Assembly (NCBI GenBank): GCA_028817305.1
Contig: JAPPPX010000070.1
Location: 1-41,879, forward strand
Direction of reading: 5' to 3'
Origin: Gammaproteobacteria bacterium
GTDB lineage: Bacteria > Pseudomonadota > Gammaproteobacteria > Porifericomitales > Porifericomitaceae
DNA length: 41,879 nucleotides
The notes beneath the pieces are model-generated. The model ran no database searches. It saw only the letters and a list, made by a program, of their open reading frames with translations, and was not told where the DNA came from. Of the stretch, positions 22,097-30,196 are shown in pieces. Position 1 is the stretch's first letter, and each line of letters begins with the position of its first letter. Made by a program: the position numbers and the translations under genes.

Positions 22097-24234
22097 TATG
22101 AACGACTCGGCGTATCGTTGTCCGCTATAATTTCTTCGATGATTTTCTTCATTCCATTCGGTCGATGCTTGCCTTGCTGCATTTCAGAAAGAATTAAGTT
22201 TCGAAAAGGGATGTATCGAATACCAATTCGCTCTCTCTCTTTTTTGCAAAAACACTTAAGAATGTTTCTGCCATTAAATTTTGTAATCCAGTCACCAGAA
22301 TAAAGATATCTTTGATATTCATCTCTTTTCTTTTTGTAAAACTCCATTACATTATCTTTTGATAATCTCTCATTAGAGAGCCCATTGATTCTATCAAAAG
22401 AGGAAGAAACTGAATCAAACAATCCATCTATGTTTGAGTGATTCCCTGAATTAAAACTAATTGATTTGGACACTTCTTTGTAAATATATTGCCTTGTTTC
22501 ATGCAAAGCATGAAACTCCAACGATTCTTTTGCACAAGCCTGCAAAATATCTCTCACTTGATTTGCTGAGTAGCGCTGAGATTTAGTAGCAGATTTATTA
22601 ATCGTTTTAGTGATGTAATTGAAATCTAAAAGGTAATTTTCTATATGATACGCATCCCAGCTACGCTGATTTATATTGGTGAAAAAGCTTTCAGCGAAAT
22701 CTCTGTCTGTTATCGAATAAACCTTGAATGGTAAAATGCCTTCTGCAAGAGCATTATCTAATATGTCGTGAAGGCTGGATACGGCTTTCTTATTACCTGC
22801 ACTTATTGTATTAGCATGTAGCCCTATTTCCGGGAAAAGTGTCTTTGTCATGATTGCGTCAAAATCTGCGTCATTTCCTTTTATGCTACCTTCAAAAATA
22901 ATTAGTTTTCCGTTAGGGATATAGGTGGCTGCATCGCCAACTAGGTTGATAATAGTAGAAGTTATTTCATCAGTACTTGATATTGACGAAACTTGGCTGG
23001 AACCAGAAGGAACATTAATGTGAGGAGACATGTGAAATACCGAAAAGTTTTCTTGATTTACTGAGCCTCTAATCAAAGAATCGGAATGGGTAATAAGCCA
23101 TATCTGGTTATCAAGAGCAATTCCTATATGTTCGTGATAAAAAACAGGCAATTCTTTTATCATCCGAGGATTCAGGTGTAATTCTGGTTCGTCTATTAGC
23201 AATACAGAATGTTTAGGAGTATCTTTAACAAGACGCAGATAGCCATACAATACCTCTTTTTCTCCAGAACTCAAATCATCCAAATCATGTTCTTTTCCAT
23301 CTTGGATTTTTACTGGAAATGCAAGGGTGCCACCTAGAGTTGGAACAATACCTTTAAACTCTTTTCCTGGAATGAAAACGTTGAATAAAGTTCTCAAAGA
23401 GTTGGCCAAGCTGGTGCGTTTATTTTTTTCATTTGCATCACCCTGAGCTGCTGATGCTATAAGATCTTTTACATATGAAGAAGCCAATTCTTGTTTTATA
23501 TTCGCATATTTGTTTCTATAGTTGTATAGAGCAGATTGTTTCATTTTTTGTTCACTTTCCACTTCTATATTAAAATTGACCGTGTTAAAAATTTCTCTTG
23601 CATAATCTCTATGCGGCCCATGATAATCTATAACTCCTATTTTGACAGGCATATAAATGGTGAAAATCATTTGTAAAGTTTGTGATTTAGGTTGTTCATA
23701 AAAAGAGTTGTTCCCTTGTGTACGAAAGGTTACTTTATCGAATATTTTCTCTATTTCGATCTCCCTACAATACTCTTTTTGCAAATCATTAATTGTCTGA
23801 ATGTTTTGTTGGATCACAGTTTGATCTTCGAACGTTATAAATTTATGGTTGGTACGGGATCCTCTATGTTGCTGCCTATAATACTTTTCCAACACAAACT
23901 CTCTCGCCAAATCACTCGCATGAGATTTAATATAGATTTTTTCATTCTGAGATAATTCTATTTCCCATTGTACTTCAATCGGCTGATTTATATCATGGGA
24001 TATCTTCCTGATTCCATCAGCACCAATATTGCTTTGAAATTCTTCAAATAATAAGTTATATTCATCGTCACGAAGGTAGCCTCCACATGACGACTTTATC
24101 AGTCTAATAGCGTCAAAAATGCAGGATTTGCCGCAACCATTGAGTCCAGCTATCACGACAACGTCCTGCAAATCGTTAAGTTCTGCATAACGAATTGCCT
24201 TAAAATTTCGTATTCTCAGCATTCGAATCTTCAT
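22096..24234 (-). CDS. AAA (OLD/ABC-type) ATPase fused to DUF4435/TOPRIM-like region, PARIS-like (cargo 1)
   Basis: A 712-residue protein. The ATPase part has Walker A GLNGCGKS at 30-37, an ABC-type signature LSSGEK at 321-326, Walker B LLIDEP at 345-350 and the H-loop ITHSD at 381-385. The C-terminal part resembles DUF4435: IIFEG at 445-449, D455/D457, SITDRDF at 507-513, and HIENYLLD at 530-537. In PARIS systems an AAA ATPase (AriA) and a DUF4435 nuclease (AriB) act together against phage anti-restriction proteins, and fused forms are known. PARIS membership here is inferred; an OLD-type nuclease is the alternative. The ATG overlaps the mod stop (ATGA) with gaggtg just before it. The gene is strikingly AT-rich against its neighbours. 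Confidence 0.75.
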   Translation of the reverse strand: MKIRMLRIRNFKAIRYAELNDLQDVVVIAGLNGCGKSCIFDAIRLIKSSCGGYLRDDEYNLLFEEFQSNIGADGIRKISHDINQPIEVQWEIELSQNEKIYIKSHASDLAREFVLEKYYRQQHRGSRTNHKFITFEDQTVIQQNIQTINDLQKEYCREIEIEKIFDKVTFRTQGNNSFYEQPKSQTLQMIFTIYMPVKIGVIDYHGPHRDYAREIFNTVNFNIEVESEQKMKQSALYNYRNKYANIKQELASSYVKDLIASAAQGDANEKNKRTSLANSLRTLFNVFIPGKEFKGIVPTLGGTLAFPVKIQDGKEHDLDDLSSGEKEVLYGYLRLVKDTPKHSVLLIDEPELHLNPRMIKELPVFYHEHIGIALDNQIWLITHSDSLIRGSVNQENFSVFHMSPHINVPSGSSQVSSISSTDEITSTIINLVGDAATYIPNGKLIIFEGSIKGNDADFDAIMTKTLFPEIGLHANTISAGNKKAVSSLHDILDNALAEGILPFKVYSITDRDFAESFFTNINQRSWDAYHIENYLLDFNYITKTINKSATKSQRYSANQVRDILQACAKESLEFHALHETRQYIYKEVSKSISFNSGNHSNIDGLFDSVSSSFDRINGLSNERLSKDNVMEFYKKKRDEYQRYLYSGDWITKFNGRNILKCFCKKERERIGIRYIPFRNLILSEMQQGKHRPNGMKKIIEEIIADNDTPSRS

Positions 24235-26354
24235 ATCTTCACCTCCAGAATTCGCATTGTATCATTGCCGAAGATATCTACCACCTTGACCGCTAATTTC
24301 CGCGGCCCGGGGGCGCAGTCGTGGAACGCGCTGCTCAACTCCAGCGTCCGGTTTTTCCGGGTGCGAAAGGACTGCCACTCGTTCTCGAACACAAAATCCC
24401 CGCTCTCTTTTTCCACGATTTTGCCGTCGTTACCGCGTACGCGGACGATTTCCGGTTTGCTTTCGAAGTCGAAGTCCACCGCCCAGTAGTCAATCCAGTC
24501 GGTCCAGTGTTTGGTTAGAACCTCGCGCTGATCGCCGCCGTTGCCGCGGGTGATTCTTACAATCCGCCCGGCGTCGGCGATCACTTTGCTTTTGCCAACT
24601 TTCAGATTCGCCAGCGCCTCCCGCCCCGCGTCCTGCGAGTAATAAACCGAAAAATCGGTCAGCCGCACCGCCACCTTGTTCTTTTTCTTGATCGCTTCGG
24701 CATCAATGTAAGATACATCGTGAAACACGATTTCCCCTCTTTCTACGGCGCGTTTGTCGAACACCTCCGCCGGAATGTACTTGGGCGCGAGATCTACGCC
24801 TTTGCTTTTGGCGTCGTCCTGGGTTTTGGGGAACATGCCCATTTCGAATTCAAAGGCAAGAATGTCCGCGCGGGTGATTTTTTTACGCAGGCATTCGGCG
24901 ATGACTTCCTCCGCGAACAGGCGCGTCACCGGCAGGTTGATGGGGCCGATGGCCACCATGCGCCCGGCTTTTTTGCCGTGGAACACGCCGGACTGCTCCA
25001 CCGCTTGCGCCGAATAGGCGTGCAGGATTAAGCGCTGGTAGTCGCGCGACCTGCGGGCGATTTGTTGCCGCTGTTGTTCGTCGCTGAGGTTCGGATTCAC
25101 GCCGATGTAGTGCTGGCGCTCGTATTTGCCGAGGTTGAGAATGGCGAAAGCGCGGTATTTTTCGCCGCTCTTTTTCAGTTCGCGCTGCGCGCCAATCATG
25201 CGTTTGCGCGTGGTGTGGATGGCGAATTTGCCGAGGTCGGAGACGAGCCATTTGCGGTTTAACTTTTCCGCCACGGCGGCCATGGTGCCGGAGCCGCAGA
25301 AAAAGTCGGCGATGAGGTCGCCTTCGTTGCTGGAGGCTTTAATGATGCGTTCTACCAACCTTTCCGGCTTTTGAGTCGGGTAGCCGAGCAACTCACCTCC
25401 AATGTTGAGCATTGGAATTCGCCAAACGCTGTTAACCAACTTATCCTTTGCCTCGATGTAAATAATCTTTCCATTTTCGTCCCTCACCACGTCGGCTTTT
25501 TTGGTTGTTGGGTTGAATTTTCTTTTCGGCTGTTTTTTCGTAGAGCCGTCCTCGAACGGTTCTCTTTGTTGATTCCACACATAGGAACCCCCTCCTTTTG
25601 CGAAATTAAAAATCACATCATGCACTTGATGAAATTTCTTCGATTTGGCTTTCAGCCCGGAATTCGGGTAAAACCAAATTATCTCATTCCTGAAATTGTC
25701 CTTGCCGAAAATTTCATCCAAAACCAGTCGCAGATATGCACTGACCCGCCAATCACAATGCACATAAATGCTGCCGTCATCGGCGAGCAAATCGCGCATC
25801 AGAATCAACCGCTCATAAATCATGGCGATAAACGAGTCCGCGCCCTTGCCCCAGGTGTCGCGGTAGGCGATTTGCTCCAGCACATTCGGCTTCTTGGTGA
25901 AGGTCTCGCCGCCATCACCGCCGCCGATTTCAATGTCCATTGAAAAATCCGCGCCCACATCAAACGGCGGGTCGATGTAAACCAACTTCAACCCGCCGGC
26001 CAGTTCAATCTCCTCGCGCAACGGCCCGTTCTTCAGCGAAGACAAAACCAGTTTGTTGTCGCCCCAGATGAGTTTGTTAACCCATCCCGCCCGCTGCCGC
26101 CCGCGCTCGTCAAAAATCCCCGCCTGCGACGGCTCGGCCACCCCGCCCCCGGCCGCCTCCGCCCGCGGCTCGTCCACCTGCTCAATGGTCTGAAACGGCA
26201 ACGCCACACTGCTCACCTCCCGGCTCTTGCCGTTCCAAACCAACTCCACCTCCCGCTTGTCGGCAAACAACCGAAACCGAAACCCCTCCGGCAACGGCTT
26301 GTCGGCCTCAATCAGTTTGATGAGGTCACGCTTTTCGTTGTCGGTCAGGGGCAT
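24231..26354 (-). CDS. mod: Type III-like adenine-specific DNA methyltransferase
   Basis: A 707-residue N6-adenine methyltransferase of the beta class, where the catalytic motif comes before the AdoMet motif: YIDPPF at 126-131, then FFCGSGT at 351-357, with YPTQKP near 325. The C-terminal half would hold the target recognition and Res contacts. It methylates host sites and would give Res its specificity. I chose the ATG at 26354 (MPLTDNEKRDLIKLIEA) because it matches the usual start of this subfamily as I know it. An in-frame TTG at 26417 would add 21 residues. The last 48 bases recur in linkers L1 and L2. Confidence 0.9.
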   Translation of the reverse strand: MPLTDNEKRDLIKLIEADKPLPEGFRFRLFADKREVELVWNGKSREVSSVALPFQTIEQVDEPRAEAAGGGVAEPSQAGIFDERGRQRAGWVNKLIWGDNKLVLSSLKNGPLREEIELAGGLKLVYIDPPFDVGADFSMDIEIGGGDGGETFTKKPNVLEQIAYRDTWGKGADSFIAMIYERLILMRDLLADDGSIYVHCDWRVSAYLRLVLDEIFGKDNFRNEIIWFYPNSGLKAKSKKFHQVHDVIFNFAKGGGSYVWNQQREPFEDGSTKKQPKRKFNPTTKKADVVRDENGKIIYIEAKDKLVNSVWRIPMLNIGGELLGYPTQKPERLVERIIKASSNEGDLIADFFCGSGTMAAVAEKLNRKWLVSDLGKFAIHTTRKRMIGAQRELKKSGEKYRAFAILNLGKYERQHYIGVNPNLSDEQQRQQIARRSRDYQRLILHAYSAQAVEQSGVFHGKKAGRMVAIGPINLPVTRLFAEEVIAECLRKKITRADILAFEFEMGMFPKTQDDAKSKGVDLAPKYIPAEVFDKRAVERGEIVFHDVSYIDAEAIKKKNKVAVRLTDFSVYYSQDAGREALANLKVGKSKVIADAGRIVRITRGNGGDQREVLTKHWTDWIDYWAVDFDFESKPEIVRVRGNDGKIVEKESGDFVFENEWQSFRTRKNRTLELSSAFHDCAPGPRKLAVKVVDIFGNDTMRILEVKI

Positions 26355-26462
26355 GGGGCGATAAGGGCATTGGTGGAGTTGGGTATCTATTAGAGCATTA
26401 AGGGCGGCGAATGGCAACCGCCCCTCTTGCCACCAGAAAAAGGGCTTTTGCGTCAGCCGAAA

Positions 26463-26951
26463 TTAAAACTGCCACCCCACTTCCTGCATGAACTTTTCGG
26501 GATGCACGTGACGAATACCGAAATGCTCACAAACATTTGGGATTTTGATTTTGGGCGTGTTTTTGCCCACATCCAAAACCTCAGTTGTTACCACAACCCC
26601 TCCCATTGCCCACGCTTTGGCAATAACGAAAGGATCCGCCGCAGGATATCCTTTGAGTATCTGTTTGTTTCTGACCAAACCTTGGCGGAATCTTGAAATG
26701 GCCAAAATCTCGACAACCCTGCTCTGCTCAGCATGCTTAGGAGCAGTAAAGATATGCTTGTGGTTTTTTATCCAGTCAAGCAGGTGATCCTGGTGGCCTT
26801 CATAACGCACCAACTCATTCTGCACCTCCTTCACAGATGAGATTACGTTTTGGGAAACCGCCGCATCCATTCTTTTCCAAAACGAGGGAAAAGTCCCGGG
26901 ATAGTAGACGCGACTGTCAACGAAAAAGTTTGTGTCCAGCACGTAGTGCAT
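26463..26951 (-). CDS. PIN-domain toxin-like protein (DUF4411 type)
   Basis: A 162-residue protein with VLDTNFFVDS at 4-13 (D6), acidic residues in KEVQNEL (E42, E46), and ADPFVIAKAWAMGG at 105-118 (D106) followed by VTTE. The order fits the DUF4411 branch of PIN-like RNases, which is commonly encoded next to HTH-ImmA/IrrE proteins. The gene follows the regulator gene by only five bases, a toxin-antitoxin-like arrangement. Its RNase activity is inferred. It is about 110 bases upstream of the mod start, on the same strand. Confidence 0.82.
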   Translation of the reverse strand: MHYVLDTNFFVDSRVYYPGTFPSFWKRMDAAVSQNVISSVKEVQNELVRYEGHQDHLLDWIKNHKHIFTAPKHAEQSRVVEILAISRFRQGLVRNKQILKGYPAADPFVIAKAWAMGGVVVTTEVLDVGKNTPKIKIPNVCEHFGIRHVHPEKFMQEVGWQF

Positions 26952-26956
26952 GATTC

Positions 26957-28108
26957 TTACCCTTCCAAGGCATAGCTCTCGAGCGTATCCAGGGATTTGG
27001 TTTTAACCCCTAAATACTCAGCGAGCTCGCGCTTGTTAATTTTCTGCTGGTAATACTGCTGAAAAGCAGTGTGCAGGTATTTTTCCCCCAAATAGGACCG
27101 CAGAGTGGCGTAATAGTCGCCTCCTCCCGTGGACAGGTTTTTCGGTGGAGGCTTGCCGCCCCATGCTTTTACCCTGCTCTCATACTCTTCGCTTGTGACA
27201 AGATTCTTGTCACGGTAACGGCGCAAAATCACCTCACGGCTGACTTTGTATTGGTTCGCCAGTTTTTCTATATGCCGGTCATCCGGGTTGCGCACATCGG
27301 CGGAAAATCCACGGTCGGGAACCAGCATTGCGCTCGCAAAAGCGTTGCAAAACACTTCCTCCCGCTTATAGGGATTGCTTAATTTAGGCATTGCGGACTG
27401 GCGCATATCAACACCGCCCTTGCCCCTGAGCAGGTGCGCCAGTTCGTGAAACAGGGTGAAAATCTGGCGTGTTTTGGGCCTGCTGTTGTTGACATAAACG
27501 ACAGGAAACTGCTTGTCGTGAAGACAAAAACCGCAGTAGCCTTCTTCACCGAAAGCGGCCTTGAAAATCCACAGGCCGCACTCTTCAAGCGCACGCCGCC
27601 ATGCTTTGAGCGCGTCATCGTCGCTTTCCCAGGCAAATTGATTTTGCAACGAAATGCCCATGTATTCGCGCACCCGGGCAGCCAAGCGGGCAACCGATAC
27701 ATTGTCATTGGCTTTGATGTCCTCAAATATTTTTTTCTCCGAGGGATTAACCTCGCCCAATAGTTCACGCAGATTTATCTGCATGAACAACCCATCGCGA
27801 ACAAGAAAGCGCATTCGGGTGGGAATTTCTTCCGCGTAACCTTCGGGCAGAGAACGAAATTTTTCCTTGGGCCCCGGTTCCGCTGGAGGAGAAGGAAAGA
27901 AAAATACGGCGATTGGACGCCGAAGCATTTTGGCAATCCTTTCCAGTTGCGGATAGGTGGGCGCACTATCGCCAGATTCCCACTCGGCGATGGTTTCCGC
28001 GGATACGCTTTTAACTTTCAATTTGACCGCTACGTCCTCCGGGGACATGCCGGCGGTTTCTCTTGCCCAAAGCAAGACCTCAGGCGTTATTTTGACTTGG
28101 CTTCCCAT
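26957..28108 (-). CDS. XRE-family HTH and ImmA/IrrE metallopeptidase fusion protein
   Basis: A 383-residue protein. Residues about 8-70 form an XRE-type helix-turn-helix (LLWARETAGMSPEDVAVKL, then IAEWESGDSAP and LERIAKMLRRP), and the ImmA/IrrE domain carries HELAH at 221-225 as the zinc site. Such fusions act as DNA-binding regulators and as sensors or proteases that control a neighbouring toxin. The partner is the PIN gene just downstream. The ATG at 28108 has no strong Shine-Dalgarno. This is probably the first gene of the island operon, and so may regulate it. Confidence 0.88.
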   Translation of the reverse strand: MGSQVKITPEVLLWARETAGMSPEDVAVKLKVKSVSAETIAEWESGDSAPTYPQLERIAKMLRRPIAVFFFPSPPAEPGPKEKFRSLPEGYAEEIPTRMRFLVRDGLFMQINLRELLGEVNPSEKKIFEDIKANDNVSVARLAARVREYMGISLQNQFAWESDDDALKAWRRALEECGLWIFKAAFGEEGYCGFCLHDKQFPVVYVNNSRPKTRQIFTLFHELAHLLRGKGGVDMRQSAMPKLSNPYKREEVFCNAFASAMLVPDRGFSADVRNPDDRHIEKLANQYKVSREVILRRYRDKNLVTSEEYESRVKAWGGKPPPKNLSTGGGDYYATLRSYLGEKYLHTAFQQYYQQKINKRELAEYLGVKTKSLDTLESYALEG

Positions 28109-28335
28109 GACTCATAGAGAGTTTGGCGATCGGTTTTACCAGCGCGCCGGGTTTGGCGATGTTGACCGTGACTTCTGCGCCCGCTTTTTCCTGGCGTACC
28201 GGCAGGATTGAGTCTTCGTTCCAGCGTTCCCCAACTGCCGTGAAGGCAAATAGCCTGCGTGCCGGGGCGTTCGGCAAGGATGCGGCGGATGAGTTCTTTC
28301 GAGGCGGCGTCAGGCACGCGACGATTATACGGCAA
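28087..28335 (-). pseudogene. Possible remnant of a nucleotidyltransferase-like gene
   Basis: An 82-codon frame has the phrase ELIRRILAERPGTQAICLHGSWGT near its start, which recalls the beginning of MNT-type nucleotidyltransferase antitoxins (ILA..P..AI.LFGSWGT). After that it becomes basic and unlike any family. A shifted frame over the same bases reads WNEDSILPVR, close to the next expected segment (DSDLDLAVL), as if a frameshift had occurred. It overlaps the start of the regulator gene by 22 bases. It may be a decayed gene or a chance match, and the identification is weak. Confidence 0.3.
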
Positions 28336-28870
28336 ACGCCAGGCGATTCGCGCGCAGGCGCCGGGGCAGGGCGGTTTATCCCAGCGCGGCGCTTGTGTTG
28401 GGTCGCAGGGCTCATGGGGAGGGCTCTTTCATTGCTAAAGAAGCCACATGGTAGAATCCGCGCCCCCGGGAGTTGATGTCCTTTATTTGCATGTCGGCTT
28501 TCTTTTTTCTGGCTGCCAGGGGTCCGGAATGTTGCTGGTATCGCGCACCTAATGAAAGTCAACTTTCCTTATCTGATTTTTGCTTGGGAAATACTTATAA
28601 ATCAACAACTTAAAATTGCACCTAAAAAAGCAGGCTGTGAGGAGGCGGCTTTTTTGTCTCATATTTTGCGTTCTGTGAGGCGCTGCCGGCTTAGCATCTC
28701 GCGGATGAGACGCTAAGCGTCTTTCGCCTCGCGGGGGATTTCCGGCGGCCAGGGCTGTGCCGGGCGCCGGGGAAAGTGCGCCGCCCGGCCCCTTGCCGGG
28801 AGCGTGGCATATATGGACACGGCGCGGTTGGCAATTCACAATGCCCCTTTTTTCGGCGCGGGAGACGGAG
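28336..28870. other. Intergenic stretch between the island and dapE
   Basis: I see no gene here. It includes an AT-rich patch (28553-28660) in an otherwise GC-rich setting, with an 8-base inverted repeat (aaaaaagc at 28624-28631, gctttttt at 28648-28655), and a hairpin at 28689-28718. An in-frame ATG at 28841 could extend dapE by ten codons. The AT-rich patch is the likely site of divergent promoters, but I could not fix any -35/-10 pair. Confidence 0.5.
28689..28718. other. Hairpin upstream of dapE
   Basis: A 12-base arm (gcttagcatctc at 28689-28700) pairs with gagacgctaagc at 28707-28718, with a 6-base loop and one mismatch. There is no T-run on either side, so a simple Rho-independent terminator is not supported. 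It could be a leader structure or a small palindromic repeat. Confidence 0.4.
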
Positions 28871-30049
28871 ATGAATGCGGAAGACGCTACCCTGGAACTG
28901 GCGATGGAGTTGATCCGGCGGCCCTCCGTTACCCCCGAGGACGGCGGCTGCCAGGAGTTGATCGGCACCCGCTTGCGGGCCATGGGCTGCGAGCTCACCT
29001 CCCTGCCCTTCGCCGATGTCTCCAATCTCTGGGCGACGCATGGCGAGGGCGCGCCCCTGCTGGCGCTGGTGGGCCATACGGACGTGGTGCCGCCCGGGCC
29101 GGCGGCGGCCTGGAGCGAGCGGCCCTTCGTGCCCCGGCTGCGCGACGGCAAGCTGTACGGGCGCGGCGCCGCCGACATGAAGGGCGGGGTCGCGGCCATG
29201 GTGACGGCAATGGAGCGCTTTTTGCGGCGGCGCCCGCGCCATGCCGGCACGGTGGCCCTGCTGCTGACCAGCGACGAGGAGGGGCCGGCATTGCACGGCA
29301 TCCGGCGGGTGGCGGAGTGGCTGCGCGAGCGCAAGCTGTTGCCGGATTACTGCCTGGTGGGGGAGCCTTCCAGCGAACGGCGCCTGGGGGACGTCATCAA
29401 GCATGGCCGCCGCGGTTCCCTGAGCGGCCGCCTGCGGGTGCAGGGACGGCAGTGCCACATCGCCTATCCGGAGCGCGGCGTCAACCCGATCCATGCCGCG
29501 CTGCCGGCCCTGGCCGAGTTGTGCGGCATGGTGTGGGAGGAGGGGGACGGCGGCGACTTCCCCCCGACCCAGTTCCAGGTCTCCAACCTGCGGGCGGGCA
29601 CCGGGGCGGAAAACGTGATCCCCGGCCACTTGGAGGCGCTGTTCAACTTTCGCTATTCGCCGGCGCTGTCGCGGGAGGAAATGCAGCGGCGGTTGCAGGC
29701 GGTGCTGGACGCGCATGGACTGCGCTACGAACTGGAGTGGCACCGCGGCGGCGACCCCTTCCTGACCCGCGGCGGGCGGCTGCTGGACGCCGTGCGGGAG
29801 GCGCTGCGGGAGACAGCCGGCGTGGAATGCAGCCTGTCCACCGGGGGCGGGACTTCGGACGGGCGCTTCCTCGCGCCGCTGGGGGCGGAGGTGCTGGAAC
29901 TGGGGACGACGGGCGACACCATCCACGAGGTGGACGAATACGTGCCCGCCGAAGAGTTGCCCCTGCTTTCGGAGATCTACGAAGGCGTATTGCGCCGGCT
30001 GTTGGCCGCGCCCGCGGCGGCCGGGGCTTCCGTTGCCCCGGCGTCTTGA
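28871..30049 (+). CDS. dapE: Succinyl-diaminopimelate desuccinylase
   Basis: DapE is a zinc peptidase-family enzyme that removes succinate from N-succinyl-LL-diaminopimelate, in the route to lysine and peptidoglycan. The 392-residue protein (E. coli: 375) starts LELAMELIRRPSVTPEDGG and has the metal ligands in GHTDVV (H69, D71), GRGAADMKGG (D102) and SDEEG (E136/E137). The dimer-domain and SLSTGGGTSDGRF segment near 320 support this over other M20 peptidases. I chose the ATG at 28871, six bases after gggag. It is isolated here from other dap genes. Confidence 0.94.
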   Translation: MNAEDATLELAMELIRRPSVTPEDGGCQELIGTRLRAMGCELTSLPFADVSNLWATHGEGAPLLALVGHTDVVPPGPAAAWSERPFVPRLRDGKLYGRGAADMKGGVAAMVTAMERFLRRRPRHAGTVALLLTSDEEGPALHGIRRVAEWLRERKLLPDYCLVGEPSSERRLGDVIKHGRRGSLSGRLRVQGRQCHIAYPERGVNPIHAALPALAELCGMVWEEGDGGDFPPTQFQVSNLRAGTGAENVIPGHLEALFNFRYSPALSREEMQRRLQAVLDAHGLRYELEWHRGGDPFLTRGGRLLDAVREALRETAGVECSLSTGGGTSDGRFLAPLGAEVLELGTTGDTIHEVDEYVPAEELPLLSEIYEGVLRRLLAAPAAAGASVAPAS

Positions 30050-30196
30050 GCGGGCAATGGAGCGGCTTTAATCGGGGCGCCTTAGCCTGAGCGGGCCAGA
30101 GAGGGGTATTGTTGCGCGAGTCCCCTCTGTAAGCGTTAAGCGCTGCGGGACGCGCCAGGGTATGGATCGCGCAATTTCATCTCCCGGCTTGGGCGG

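Noticed and set aside
15654-24231. Linkers as assembly errors from collapsed or chimeric copies of res and mod
   Set aside because: The two copies differ from each other and from the resident genes by many substitutions, and the cargo borders keep exact stop-start overlaps, which chimeric assembly would not produce. Long reads would settle it.
30100-30128. Stem (agagggg/cccctct) between dapE and pyk as a bidirectional terminator
   Set aside because: It has only seven pairs, a 15-base loop and no U-run on either strand.
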